DNA of 64,000 nucleotides from positions 39,156 through 103,155 of the forward strand of contig NZ_JAHKQE010000049.1 in NCBI RefSeq assembly GCF_018860855.1, written 5' to 3'. Shown in pieces: positions 43,597 to 52,756 of the stretch. Under the pieces are notes generated by a model. That model had not been told where the DNA came from. It saw nothing but the letters and a program-made list of their open reading frames with translations, and did not search any database. A program made the position numbers and the translations under genes. This stretch comes from Amphritea atlantica (lineage in GTDB: Bacteria; Pseudomonadota; Gammaproteobacteria; Pseudomonadales; Balneatricaceae). Position 1 is the stretch's first letter. Every line of letters begins with the position of its first letter.

Positions 43597-45873
43597 TTAC
43601 AGGGAGCCATATTTATTGCGTAGCCGCTGACGTATCACTTCTGCCATCGTGTTAACGGCAAAGGTGAACATAAACAGCACAAAGGCGGCTAGGAAGAGAA
43701 TTCGGTAGTGAGTACTGCCGACTTCAGATTCCGGCATCTCGACAGCGATATTCGCCGCTAGCGTACGCATCCCTTCAAAAATATTGGCGTCCATAATCGG
43801 TGTATTACCGGTCGCCATCAGCACGATCATTGTTTCACCGACGGCTCGGCCCATACCGATCATCACGGCCGAGAAAATACCTGGGCTTGCGGTCGGTATC
43901 ACCACCCGTGTCAGGGTTTGCCACGGTGTTGCTCCGAGTGCTAGTGAGCCATAACTCAGATGCTTTGGTACGGCAAAGATGGCATCTTCGGTGATGGAGA
44001 AAATAGTCGGAATGATGGCAAAGCCCATGGCAATACCGATGACCATGGCATTACGTTGATCGTAAGCGATACCTAAGTCATTCGTGAGCCAGTGGCGCAT
44101 ATTGCCGTCAAATAGCGTCAGCTCAATCGAGGGACTAATAGAGATACTGAACCAGGTCGCTAGCATAATGACAGGAATCAGGAGTAGGGCATCCCAGCCA
44201 TCGGGCACCAGCCAACGAATCTGTTTAGGCATCTGCGCCCAAGCATAGGCAAAGGCTAATACGGCCAGAGGTATCATGAGCAAGGTGACAAAGATACCGG
44301 GTAAGTTTTCCTCCATGAACGGTGCCAACCAGAGGCCAGCAAGAAAACCTAGGATAACGGTGGGGAGGGCTTCCATTAACTCGATAAAGGGTTTCACCTT
44401 ACGGCGTAGCGTCGGCACCATGAAGTAAGCCGTGTAGATCGCGCCACAGATCGCTAAGGGTGTAGCGAGTATCATCGCATAGAAAGCGGCTTTCAGGGTG
44501 CCGAAGGCGAGCGGCATTAGGCTGAATTTGGGCTCAAAGTCGTTGTTGGCTGCCGAAGACTGCCAAACATATTTAGGTTCCTCATAACCTTCATACCAGA
44601 CTTTGCCCCAGAGTGAACTCCAAGACACTTCAGGATGTTCGTTATCGATATGCAGCAGTGTTAATTTGCCACCTTCTTCAATCAGGGCCGCATTAGCTCG
44701 AGGTGCGAGCGTGATCATCGATGCGTTCGCTTGTGCGACTTTTTCGGCCAAGACATTGACGTTGGCGGTGGTGTTATAGAGGCGTAGTTCACCGGCGGCA
44801 TCAATAGTAGCGAAGCCTTTACGGCGGTGCTCAATCGCTAAATCTGAAACGGAGGTATTGCCCGTATCGAATGAGCGGATTTTAGTCATCTGCCACTCGC
44901 CTTGATCATCACGCACCAAGAACCACTCTGAGACGTCACCCTCGGCGTTACCCAACAGAAGCGCGTTGCCGCCAAGGAGTAGGTCAAAGGTGGTGATTTT
45001 GCTAGATGAAGCTTGTAATACTTGGGTAATGACGGGCGCATCTTGATTACGCAGATTTACCACCGCCATTTTGCCACTCTCGCCGGCAACAAATAACCAA
45101 GCAAGATCTGGCATGAGCAGCATTTTTTTAATCTTAATACCGAGATCTGGCAGTTTAGTCGTCGACTCTTCGAGTTCTACGTCACCGGTAAACATGTTCT
45201 CGGTTTGCGAGATAAAGATCGCCTGTAGATTTTCTTGATTGCCGCCGATGAGTGCATAGCTGCCTTCACTACCGCTGATGGTCAGATGCTCTAAAGCCGT
45301 TGATGCGACATCGATAGGCTGTTCACCCAAAGGGTAGGCAATATTCGGCAGAATAACCCGCTTACCATCTGGATAGGTCGACTTATAGGTATGCTTGAAG
45401 ACCAGCGCTTGGCCGTTACTGAGTCCGAGAGCAAACATACGGCTGTTCTCGGATACCATGGCGAAGCTGGTAATGGTTGCACCGACGGGCAGTGAGGCTT
45501 GAATGCTTTTAATCACCTCACCAGAGGTCGTACTAAAAAAGATAATATTGCCCTGATCGGTAACCCGAATGCCGATCTCAGCTTGCTCTTCCATCGCCAT
45601 ATAAAGCGTTTTTCCAGCACCGGGAACCGCATAAGGCTCAACAACCTGATCGTTGTGTACCCAAGGCTGAACTTCAGCCGAACGAAACATCGGTATGACT
45701 TCATAAAGAAGATAGAAAAAGATCAAAAGGATCGCGATGATGACGCTGACGCCACCGAGACCGATGCCAACGCTGGCCACCTTGTCTTTGAGTGCCCGGA
45801 GTTTACGTCCACGGCGTGCTGCCGGCGTATTAAAATCCAGATCAGGAATAACGGAGCTGTTCTCTATACTCAT
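43597..45873 (-). CDS. pstC: Phosphate ABC transporter permease PstC, long form
   Basis: A 758-residue permease, far longer than E. coli PstC (319). A membrane segment at about 35-60 is followed by a ~390-residue extracytoplasmic region with repeating beta-like units (for example TSEVIKSIQASLP-like and LGNAEGDVSEWFLV), possibly a propeller. The permease domain is C-terminal: AIYTAYFMVPTLRRKVKPFIELMEALPTVILGF and YGSLALGATPWQTLTRVVIPTA. It is the first gene after the attenuator hairpin and has its own Pho box at 45924-45941. Confidence 0.93.
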   Translation of the reverse strand: MSIENSSVIPDLDFNTPAARRGRKLRALKDKVASVGIGLGGVSVIIAILLIFFYLLYEVIPMFRSAEVQPWVHNDQVVEPYAVPGAGKTLYMAMEEQAEIGIRVTDQGNIIFFSTTSGEVIKSIQASLPVGATITSFAMVSENSRMFALGLSNGQALVFKHTYKSTYPDGKRVILPNIAYPLGEQPIDVASTALEHLTISGSEGSYALIGGNQENLQAIFISQTENMFTGDVELEESTTKLPDLGIKIKKMLLMPDLAWLFVAGESGKMAVVNLRNQDAPVITQVLQASSSKITTFDLLLGGNALLLGNAEGDVSEWFLVRDDQGEWQMTKIRSFDTGNTSVSDLAIEHRRKGFATIDAAGELRLYNTTANVNVLAEKVAQANASMITLAPRANAALIEEGGKLTLLHIDNEHPEVSWSSLWGKVWYEGYEEPKYVWQSSAANNDFEPKFSLMPLAFGTLKAAFYAMILATPLAICGAIYTAYFMVPTLRRKVKPFIELMEALPTVILGFLAGLWLAPFMEENLPGIFVTLLMIPLAVLAFAYAWAQMPKQIRWLVPDGWDALLLIPVIMLATWFSISISPSIELTLFDGNMRHWLTNDLGIAYDQRNAMVIGIAMGFAIIPTIFSITEDAIFAVPKHLSYGSLALGATPWQTLTRVVIPTASPGIFSAVMIGMGRAVGETMIVLMATGNTPIMDANIFEGMRTLAANIAVEMPESEVGSTHYRILFLAAFVLFMFTFAVNTMAEVIRQRLRNKYGSL

Positions 45874-45923
45874 GACAAATTTCTACAATGATAAAAGTTA
45901 TGGCGCCAAGATAAACGCAAATG

Positions 45924-45941
45924 ATGACAGAAATGTTACAA
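45924..45941 (-). promoter_or_regulatory. Pho box upstream of pstC
   Basis: On the minus strand TTGTAACATTTCTGTCAT has two half-sites with 11-bp spacing. It lies about 51 bp before the pstC start, so pstCAB-phoU may be transcribed independently of pstS as well. Confidence 0.7.
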
Positions 45942-45965
45942 AGCGGTAATAAAAGCTTTAGACAT

Positions 45966-45993
45966 AAAAAGGAGCCCTAGTGGGCTCCTTTTT
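45966..45993 (-). terminator. Attenuator-like terminator between pstS and pstC
   Basis: AAAAAGGAGCCC and GGGCTCCTTTTT with a TAGT loop form a near-symmetric strong hairpin just after pstS. Partial termination here would make more binding protein than permease. Confidence 0.9.
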
Positions 45994-46038
45994 ATGTGAT
46001 GCATGAGCCTCGGGAGAGGCGCAAAGCTAAAGACTCAA

Positions 46039-47010
46039 TTATAGGCCCAGTTCTTTCATCTGCTTTTCAACCAGAGCCGCTGGCAGAGGGATGTAACCAT
46101 CCTTCACAACCACTTCTTGACCGACTTTAGCCATAACCATTTTCAGGAATTCACGTTCCAATGGTGCTAGGTCCTGGCCTGGTTTCTTGTTGACGTAAAC
46201 ATACAGAGCACGCGCCAGTGGGTAAGAACCGTTCAGTGCGTTTTCTGGTGAAGCCGCAACGAAAGGTGTACCGGCTTTTTTAGTCAGTGGCAGAGCACGG
46301 ACAGAGGATGTTTTGTAACCGATACCTGAGTAACCGATACCGTTCAGCGAAGTTGATACAGACTGTACAACAGAGGCAGAACCTGGCTGCTCGTTTACAT
46401 TGTCACGGAAGTCACCTTTACACAGAGCTTTGCTCTTGAAGTAGCCGTAAGTACCGGATACAGAGTTACGACCAAAGATCTGGAAGCCTTGCGTGGCGAT
46501 AGAACCGGTAGCGCCTACATCACCCCATTTGCTCACTTCTTCAGGTAGTCCGCACTTACGAGTGGAAGAGAAGATGGCATCAACCTGAGGAATCGTTAGA
46601 CCTTCGATAGCGTTATCTTTGTTAACGAAAACGGCTAGAGCATCGATAGCAACAGCAACTGGCGTTGGTTTATAACCAAATTTCTTTTCAAATGCGCCCA
46701 GTTCTTTGTCTTTCATCTTACGAGACATTGGACCGATGTTTGAAGTGCCTTCAGTCAGCGCTGGTGGTGCAGTAGAAGAACCAGCAGCCTGAATCTGAAC
46801 ATTGACGTTAGGGTAGTTACGTTTGAACTCTTCAGCCCACATGGTCATCAGGTTAGCCAGTGTATCTGAACCAACAGAAGACAGGTTACCGGAAACGCCA
46901 GATGCTTTGGTGTAGGTTGGTAGGTTTGGATCCAGCAGATCGGATGCAGATGCAGTCATGCAAGTTGTTGCTAGGGCAACGGCTGCAAAAATTTTCTTCA
47001 TTGGTTTCAT
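46039..47010 (-). CDS. pstS: Phosphate-binding protein PstS
   Basis: A 323-residue periplasmic phosphate receptor with a signal peptide ([22 protein letters not shown]). The phosphate-site motifs include [38 protein letters not shown] and [19 protein letters not shown]. The ATG at 47010 is chosen because GGAG is 6 bp upstream; the longer frame from GTG 47022 would include that ribosome site. Preceded by a near-perfect Pho box at 47090-47108. Confidence 0.95.
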   Translation of the reverse strand: MKPMKKIFAAVALATTCMTASASDLLDPNLPTYTKASGVSGNLSSVGSDTLANLMTMWAEEFKRNYPNVNVQIQAAGSSTAPPALTEGTSNIGPMSRKMKDKELGAFEKKFGYKPTPVAVAIDALAVFVNKDNAIEGLTIPQVDAIFSSTRKCGLPEEVSKWGDVGATGSIATQGFQIFGRNSVSGTYGYFKSKALCKGDFRDNVNEQPGSASVVQSVSTSLNGIGYSGIGYKTSSVRALPLTKKAGTPFVAASPENALNGSYPLARALYVYVNKKPGQDLAPLEREFLKMVMAKVGQEVVVKDGYIPLPAALVEKQMKELGL

Positions 47011-47089
47011 TACAAGCTCCACAGAGTATGGTTTGAATTCGCTTTTAAACGTTCAGTGTTAATTCGATGATGGAAATATAAGCGGCTTG

Positions 47090-47108
47090 TGTGACAGTGA
47101 TGTGACAG
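47090..47108 (-). promoter_or_regulatory. Pho box upstream of pstS
   Basis: On the minus strand CTGTCACATCACTGTCACA holds two identical CTGTCAC half-sites 11 bp apart, an almost ideal PhoB site. It lies about 80 bp before the pstS ATG. Confidence 0.85.
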
Positions 47109-47225
47109 CGCGAAACATTTTTTATCGGTCTGGAATAGTAATCACTCATATTTTAGCTAGACCTATGTCGGGTAGTTAATAGTAAAATACGTGCTGATAA
47201 CAATAATTGGATCTTGGAACCTGAT

Positions 47226-47624
47226 ATGAATACCGATAAGACATTGCTCAAACCCGAAGGCGAACTTAGCCTGCGTTGTCCTGCCTCCGGTGCGGCGGCT
47301 AACATGTTTGGCGATGTATATGGTGGCTGGGTTGCATCACAGGCGGTACTTGCCGCTGAAATTCGTGCGGGTGAAGTCGCCGAAGGGCGGGTGGCAACGG
47401 TTTCCATTGGTGCAATGAGCTTTATGGCACCAGTGCTTGAGGGCACTATTCTGAGTTTTTACACGCGGATCAAAGAGCAGGGCACCAGTTCATTGCGTAT
47501 CAAGGTTGAAGTGTGGGGCTGTTGTCCTGATGGCCGCGACCTGCGTAAGGTGTCTGAAACCGAATGCGTTCAGGTGGCTATTGATGGGCACGGACATATT
47601 CGGGCACTCGATTTCGGCCATTAA
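47226..47624 (+). CDS. Acyl-CoA thioesterase, hot-dog fold (YciA-like)
   Basis: A 132-residue single hot-dog domain. ANMFGDVYGGWVASQAVLAAE corresponds to the catalytic helix region of YciA-type thioesterases, and GRVATVSIGAMSFMAPVLEG to the following strand. It hydrolyses acyl-CoA, substrate unknown. The ATG at 47226 is preferred to TTG 47214. Alone on the plus strand, divergent from pstS. Confidence 0.87.
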   Translation: MNTDKTLLKPEGELSLRCPASGAAANMFGDVYGGWVASQAVLAAEIRAGEVAEGRVATVSIGAMSFMAPVLEGTILSFYTRIKEQGTSSLRIKVEVWGCCPDGRDLRKVSETECVQVAIDGHGHIRALDFGH

Positions 47625-47659
47625 TCGGCTCAACTTGTGCTTTTAGCGTGCGGTATTGC

Positions 47660-48889
47660 TTAGCCAAAGAACCAATAGCCCACCAAAATAGCACTGATAA
47701 TGCCCACGAAGTCGGCGGTGAGCCCGCAACTGAGTGCGTGGCGGGTATGGCGAATACCGACTGAGCCGAAATAAACCGCCAGTACGTAAAAAGTGGTTTC
47801 CGTTGAGCCTTGAATAATCGCGGCTACCCGCCCGGCAAAAGAATCGACGCCATGAGTGTTGATGGTGTCGAGCATCATCGCACGGGCCCCTGAACCACTC
47901 AGCGGTTTCATCAGCGCGGTAGGTAGTGCATCGACAAAGCGGGTATCGATCCCGAGCAGTGAGATCCCTTCGCGCAGCAGCCAGATCGCCCCATCCATCA
48001 CGCCGCTGGCGCGAAACACACCGATGGCCACCAGCATCGCCAATAGATAGGGGATAATCATGATGGCGACCGAAAATCCCTCCTTCGCGCCTTCCACAAA
48101 GGTTTCGTAAATATTCACCCCTTTCAGGTGGGCCGCCCCGAGAAAGCAGATAATGGCGCTGAAAATCATCAGATTACCGATCAAGGATGACTGTTGCTGT
48201 AACTGTGCCACGGTCAGGGTGGCGAAATAGCCAATAAACGCGAGCAGTAGGGCAAAAAAGCCACCCAAGTAGAGCAGAGTGACCCGCTCCCAGAGACGAA
48301 TTTTTTGTACCCATGCCACCGCCAATAAACCGGCCAGTGTCGAGCTACAGGTGGCGATTAGAATGGGAATAAAGACGGAAGTTGGGTCGGTCGCGCCCTG
48401 CTGGGCTCGATAGAGAAACACGGTGATGGGAAACAGGGTCACGGACGAGGTATTGAGTACCAGAAACAGAATCTGGGCATCCGTAGCGCGGCTCTTATCG
48501 GGGTTTAAGCGTTGTAGATCCTGCATCGCCTTGAGCCCGAGCGGGGTGGCGGCATTATCTAGTCCAAGCATATTGGCCGATAGGTTCATGGTCATTGAGC
48601 CGATTGCTGGGTCTCCTTTTGGGACTTCCGGCATCAGGCGGGTAAACAGTGGACTAAGACCGTTGGCCAGCTTGGTGATTAAGCCGGCAGCTTCGGCCAG
48701 TTTCATAATGCCTAACCAGAAGGCCAGTGTACCAATCAGTCCCAGTGCCAGCTCAACGGATAGCTTAGACATATCAAAGGTGGACTGCACCATTCGCTGA
48801 AAGACAGCGCTATCGCCACCGATCAGCCATTGGTATAAACCACCCGCAAAAGCGAGCAGAAAAAAACCAAGCCAGATTCTGTGTAACAT
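47660..48889 (-). CDS. Nucleoside recognition (Gate) domain membrane protein, SpmAB-like
   Basis: A 409-residue membrane protein with two Gate-type halves, like fused SpmA and SpmB. First half: LIGTLAFWLGIMKLAEAAGL, NMLGLDNAATPLGLKAM, FLVLNTSSVTLFPI. Second half: FVEGAKEGFSVAIMIIPYLLAML, LMKPLSGSGARAMMLD and GSTETTFYVLAVYFGSVGI. Substrate unknown. Monocistronic between the thioesterase and uvrD. Confidence 0.88.
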   Translation of the reverse strand: MLHRIWLGFFLLAFAGGLYQWLIGGDSAVFQRMVQSTFDMSKLSVELALGLIGTLAFWLGIMKLAEAAGLITKLANGLSPLFTRLMPEVPKGDPAIGSMTMNLSANMLGLDNAATPLGLKAMQDLQRLNPDKSRATDAQILFLVLNTSSVTLFPITVFLYRAQQGATDPTSVFIPILIATCSSTLAGLLAVAWVQKIRLWERVTLLYLGGFFALLLAFIGYFATLTVAQLQQQSSLIGNLMIFSAIICFLGAAHLKGVNIYETFVEGAKEGFSVAIMIIPYLLAMLVAIGVFRASGVMDGAIWLLREGISLLGIDTRFVDALPTALMKPLSGSGARAMMLDTINTHGVDSFAGRVAAIIQGSTETTFYVLAVYFGSVGIRHTRHALSCGLTADFVGIISAILVGYWFFG

Positions 48890-48986
48890 TCCGCTTCCTC
48901 TCAGGCTGTTTCAACACTAGGTATCTTAGGACACAGTATCGCTGGCCGAGTAGGCAAAATCAAAAGTGTTAGTTCTAGTACAGGTA

Positions 48987-51203
48987 TTACACCGCCTGTA
49001 GATTGGCGTATCCCACGACTAACCACTTACTACCCTCGGAATCGAAGTTGACCTGTACCCGTGCTTTAGGCCCAGACCCTTCATAGTTAACGACAATACC
49101 ATCGCCGAAGGTGGCGTGTGATACCCGTTGACCGAGAATAATCTGCGTATCCGGCACTTCGGCGTTAGCAAACATCGCTGGGCGCTGTTGCTGACGGGCG
49201 GTGACCGGCCGACTGACACTGGCATTTAAACGCACCTCTTCTAAGCAGCTATCCGGAATCTCGCGGATAAAGCGGGAGGGGCGGTTAAAGGTTTCATTGC
49301 CGTGAAGGCGACGGGATTCCGCATAGGTGATATACAGTTTCTGCATCGCCCGGGTAATGCCCACATAGCAAAGGCGGCGTTCCTCTTCGAGACGATCGCC
49401 CTCTTCGAGTGACATCTTGTGGGGAAACAACCCTTCTTCCATACCGGCGAGAAATACCAGTGGAAACTCTAGCCCCTTAGCGGAGTGTAGCGTCATCAAC
49501 TGAACTGAATCTTGATGTTCGTCTGCTTGCGCTTCACCGGCATCCAGTGCTGCATCATCGAGAAAGGCTGAAAGAGGCGTGCTGTTTTCGTTGCCCTCTT
49601 TATCTGGTTGCCAAGTTGATAGGTATTGCCGTGCCGCGCTGATCAATTCCTCAAGGTTTTCGATGCGGGCCTGCGCCTTTTCACCTTTTTCTTTGAGATG
49701 ATGATCAATCAAGCCTGATTTTTGAATGGCATGTTCGGTTTGTTCATGCAGGTCGGTGCCTTCGGTGTCCTGCGCAATCTGGTTGACGAGGTCGATAAAG
49801 GCTTGCAGCGCATTAGCAGCACGCGCGGTGAGTTTATTAAGCTCGATCACTTCATTAGCGGCACGCCACATTGAGATACCTTCGGTGCGGGCATGTAGAC
49901 GAATCTCTTCGATCGTTTTGCCGCCAATACCACGCGTCGGGACGTTAATCACCCGTTCCATCGCGGTATCATCTTCGCGATTGTTCACTAAGCGCAGATA
50001 AGCGAGCGCATTTTTAATCTCTAAGCGGTCATAAAATCGCTGACCACCGTAGATACGATAGGGCATGCCCGCGCGAATCAGTGATTCCTCAAGCACCCGT
50101 GATTGGGCATTTGAGCGATACAGAATGGCACTTTCGCTGCGTAGATTGCCTTTATTTACCCAGCTTTCGATTTGATCAACAATGAATCGTGATTCATCCT
50201 GCTCATTAAAAGCGGCATAGAGGGAGATCTGCTCGCCATCGGGCTGATCGGTGTGCAGCTCTTTACCTAAGCGGCCTTGGTTGTTACGAATCACATCATT
50301 GGCGGCTTGCAGAATGGTGTTGGTGGAGCGGTAGTTTTGCTCCAGTTTTACCACCATGGTGTCTTTGAAATCTTGATTGAAACGCTGGATATTTTCAATT
50401 TTCGCGCCCCGCCAACCGTAGATCGACTGATCATCGTCACCCACCGCCATCAGTTTTTCTGGCTTGGGTTTGCGGGGATCAAGGGGCTGGCAGAGTAGTT
50501 TTAGCCAAGCATACTGAATCGAGTTGGTATCCTGAAACTCATCCACCAAAATATAGCGAAAACGGTCTTGGTAGTGTTCTAGCAATGAGGGATTGTGATC
50601 GCGCAGTAGCTCGAGAGAGCGAAGGAGTAGCTCACCAAAATCGACCATGCCGCCGCGATCACAGGCGTCTTCATAGGCAGCATAAAGTTTTACCATAACC
50701 TGCGCGTGAGGATCGCCGCCGGCATCAATATGTCGGGCGCGTAGGCCTTCATCTTTCTGGGCGTTGATATACCACTGAAACTGACGGGCCGGCCAGCGGC
50801 TATCGTCCAGATTCATCTCTTTGGCTAGCCGTTTAATCAGGCGCAGTTGATCATCGGAATCCATAATCTGGAAATTCTGCATCAGCCCCGCATCATGCCA
50901 GTGGGCGCGGAGTATCCGGTGAGCCAAGCCGTGGAACGTACCGACCCACATGCCGCTGGGATTTAGTCCCATCAGTTCTTGAATTCGGCCACGCATCTCT
51001 TTGGCGGCTTTGTTGGTGAAGGTCACCGCCATAATAGAGTAGGGTGAGAGCCCCTCGGTCTGTACCAACCAAGCGATTCTGTGCACCAGCACCCGGGTTT
51101 TACCGGAACCGGCACCGGCCAGTACGAGCATATTGCAGACTGGCGCAGAGACAGCTTCACGCTGGGCTTCATTGAGTGAATCGAGTAGGTAGGATACGTC
51201 CAT
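48987..51203 (-). CDS. uvrD: DNA helicase II UvrD
   Basis: A 738-residue SF1A helicase (E. coli 720) that acts in nucleotide excision and mismatch repair. Motifs: Q-motif LNEAQREAV, motif I AGAGSGKTRVLVHRI, motif II VDEFQDTN, motif III GDDDQSIYGWRGA, motif IV EQNYRSTNTIL, motif V LMTLHSAKGLEFPLVFLAG and motif VI EERRLCYVGITRA. The Tudor-like C-terminal end (GDGIVVNYEGSGPKARVQV) identifies UvrD over Rep. Confidence 0.96.
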   Translation of the reverse strand: MDVSYLLDSLNEAQREAVSAPVCNMLVLAGAGSGKTRVLVHRIAWLVQTEGLSPYSIMAVTFTNKAAKEMRGRIQELMGLNPSGMWVGTFHGLAHRILRAHWHDAGLMQNFQIMDSDDQLRLIKRLAKEMNLDDSRWPARQFQWYINAQKDEGLRARHIDAGGDPHAQVMVKLYAAYEDACDRGGMVDFGELLLRSLELLRDHNPSLLEHYQDRFRYILVDEFQDTNSIQYAWLKLLCQPLDPRKPKPEKLMAVGDDDQSIYGWRGAKIENIQRFNQDFKDTMVVKLEQNYRSTNTILQAANDVIRNNQGRLGKELHTDQPDGEQISLYAAFNEQDESRFIVDQIESWVNKGNLRSESAILYRSNAQSRVLEESLIRAGMPYRIYGGQRFYDRLEIKNALAYLRLVNNREDDTAMERVINVPTRGIGGKTIEEIRLHARTEGISMWRAANEVIELNKLTARAANALQAFIDLVNQIAQDTEGTDLHEQTEHAIQKSGLIDHHLKEKGEKAQARIENLEELISAARQYLSTWQPDKEGNENSTPLSAFLDDAALDAGEAQADEHQDSVQLMTLHSAKGLEFPLVFLAGMEEGLFPHKMSLEEGDRLEEERRLCYVGITRAMQKLYITYAESRRLHGNETFNRPSRFIREIPDSCLEEVRLNASVSRPVTARQQQRPAMFANAEVPDTQIILGQRVSHATFGDGIVVNYEGSGPKARVQVNFDSEGSKWLVVGYANLQAV

Positions 51204-51364
51204 AGGATTTCTTCAGATAGCTGTATAAATATTCAGTAAGATTATAGCGACCAGAACGGCCAGTGGCTATTAAAAGCCGCAAGCGGCTGCGGTGTAGGAA
51301 AGAGAAATCGCCTTTGCTCGGTATTGGCAGCCGCTGATCTCTCTTTTCATGCGTCAGATCTTCC

Positions 51365-52318
51365 TTAAGGCAGTTTGGCAGGATGGTCGATGCGATATTG
51401 CAGTATCCGCCGGAGTTCATTGGGGTCTTTAATTTTTTGTGTGGTGTCTGGGTCTAGTGCTGGAATCAGTCGGGATAGCCAGAAGCGCATAGCAGCGGTG
51501 CGCACCAGTTGTGGCCAGGCTAAGTATTCATTGTCTTCGAATGGGCGCACGGCAGCATAGGCGTTCAACAGTGCGTTTTCTCGTTCTGAGTCGATAGACC
51601 CGTCGGCATTGACGCACCAGTCATTCGCCACAATGGCCAGATCAAATAACAGGTAGCCGTTACAGGCGTTATAGATATCGAGAATCGCGCTGAGTTGATC
51701 ACCTTGAAACAGCGCGTTATCAAAGAACAGATCCCCATGAATGACCCCTTGTGGCAGATTCCAGGGTTGCTCACGAAGCTGATCAAACAGATCGACTTCA
51801 TTGCGCAATAGTTCTGCTTCGTCAGCGGATAATTGGTTGGCAATATGCTGTGATTCACGACGCCACCAAAATACGCCACGATGGGCTTGACGTTGCAGGT
51901 AGAAATCTCGGCCGGCCTGATGGAATTTAGCCAGTGCGGTACCGATCTGACGACAGTGGACATCGGTCAACGATTCAACATGGCTGCCCATTAAGCGGGG
52001 TTGTAGTAGGGCGGGCCGGTTATGCATCGTCTTCAGGGCGATGCCGTTTCTATCTTTAAAGGGGAACGGAACCGGACAGCCCCGATCGGCCAGCCAAGTG
52101 GTTAGCTCAACAAAATAGGGCATCTCCTCTTGGTTGAGCTCCTCGAAGAGAGTGAGTACATACTCCTCTTCTTGGCCACTACTATCACGTAGTGTGACAA
52201 AATAGTTGGTGTTCTCAATGCCACCGTCTATGCCTTGAAAATCTACCAGCTGACCCCGCTGGAAATCCTGTAACAGGTTTTCCAGGTCAGTCCGGCTAAT
52301 ATTGGTGTATACAGCCAT
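51365..52318 (-). CDS. thrB: Homoserine kinase, APH-type ThrB
   Basis: A 317-residue kinase with the aminoglycoside-phosphotransferase fold, the ThrB type of Pseudomonas and relatives, not the GHMP type. It phosphorylates homoserine for threonine synthesis. Key segments: GIENTNYFVTL, EYVLTLFEEL, GVIHGDLFFDNALF (catalytic loop, HGDLFxDN) and AILDIYNACNGYLLFDLAI. It lies beside DUF2782 and polA as in Pseudomonas. Confidence 0.94.
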   Translation of the reverse strand: MAVYTNISRTDLENLLQDFQRGQLVDFQGIDGGIENTNYFVTLRDSSGQEEEYVLTLFEELNQEEMPYFVELTTWLADRGCPVPFPFKDRNGIALKTMHNRPALLQPRLMGSHVESLTDVHCRQIGTALAKFHQAGRDFYLQRQAHRGVFWWRRESQHIANQLSADEAELLRNEVDLFDQLREQPWNLPQGVIHGDLFFDNALFQGDQLSAILDIYNACNGYLLFDLAIVANDWCVNADGSIDSERENALLNAYAAVRPFEDNEYLAWPQLVRTAAMRFWLSRLIPALDPDTTQKIKDPNELRRILQYRIDHPAKLP

Positions 52319-52351
52319 AATTACGCTTCGTTAGTTACTGCTTAAATCGAG

Positions 52352-52639
52352 TTACCAGCTGAATAGAATCCATTTAGGTAGCATCAGGGTTGAGTCTTCA
52401 AAGCGTTGAAAGTCGCCATCGTCTTTCGGTACTAGGTAATAAGTTTTACCGACCACAGGCTTAACTTTGATTTCTTTCAGTTTGCCATTGATTCGATATT
52501 CGTAATAGGTCGCTTTCTGCCCGTGACGAATAGTGACAACTGGGTCGTTATTATCAAATTCTGGCAGAACATCGGCGCTCACTGTCGATACCATCGAAAA
52601 CGAGCAAAGCAGAGTTAACAACAACACTATTTTTTTCAT
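52352..52639 (-). CDS. DUF2782 family exported protein
   Basis: A 95-residue protein with a signal peptide (KKIVLLLTLLCSFSMVSTVSA) and a small domain with VTIRHGQKATYYEYRINGKL and YYLVPKDDGDFQRFED. This DUF2782 family protein sits between thrB and polA in Pseudomonas and relatives. ATG 52639 is preferred (GGAG upstream); a longer frame to 52726 has no ribosome site. Function unknown; probably with thrB in one operon (33-bp gap). Confidence 0.87.
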   Translation of the reverse strand: MKKIVLLLTLLCSFSMVSTVSADVLPEFDNNDPVVTIRHGQKATYYEYRINGKLKEIKVKPVVGKTYYLVPKDDGDFQRFEDSTLMLPKWILFSW

Positions 52640-52756
52640 AACCACTCCGTGAACTGGGGTCGCCCCTTCTGTGTCAGAGGCTAATCTAATATGATGGTGT
52701 CTTCCGGACACCAAACCCGCTAACAATATCTCCTGACGGACAATGACTGCAATACC

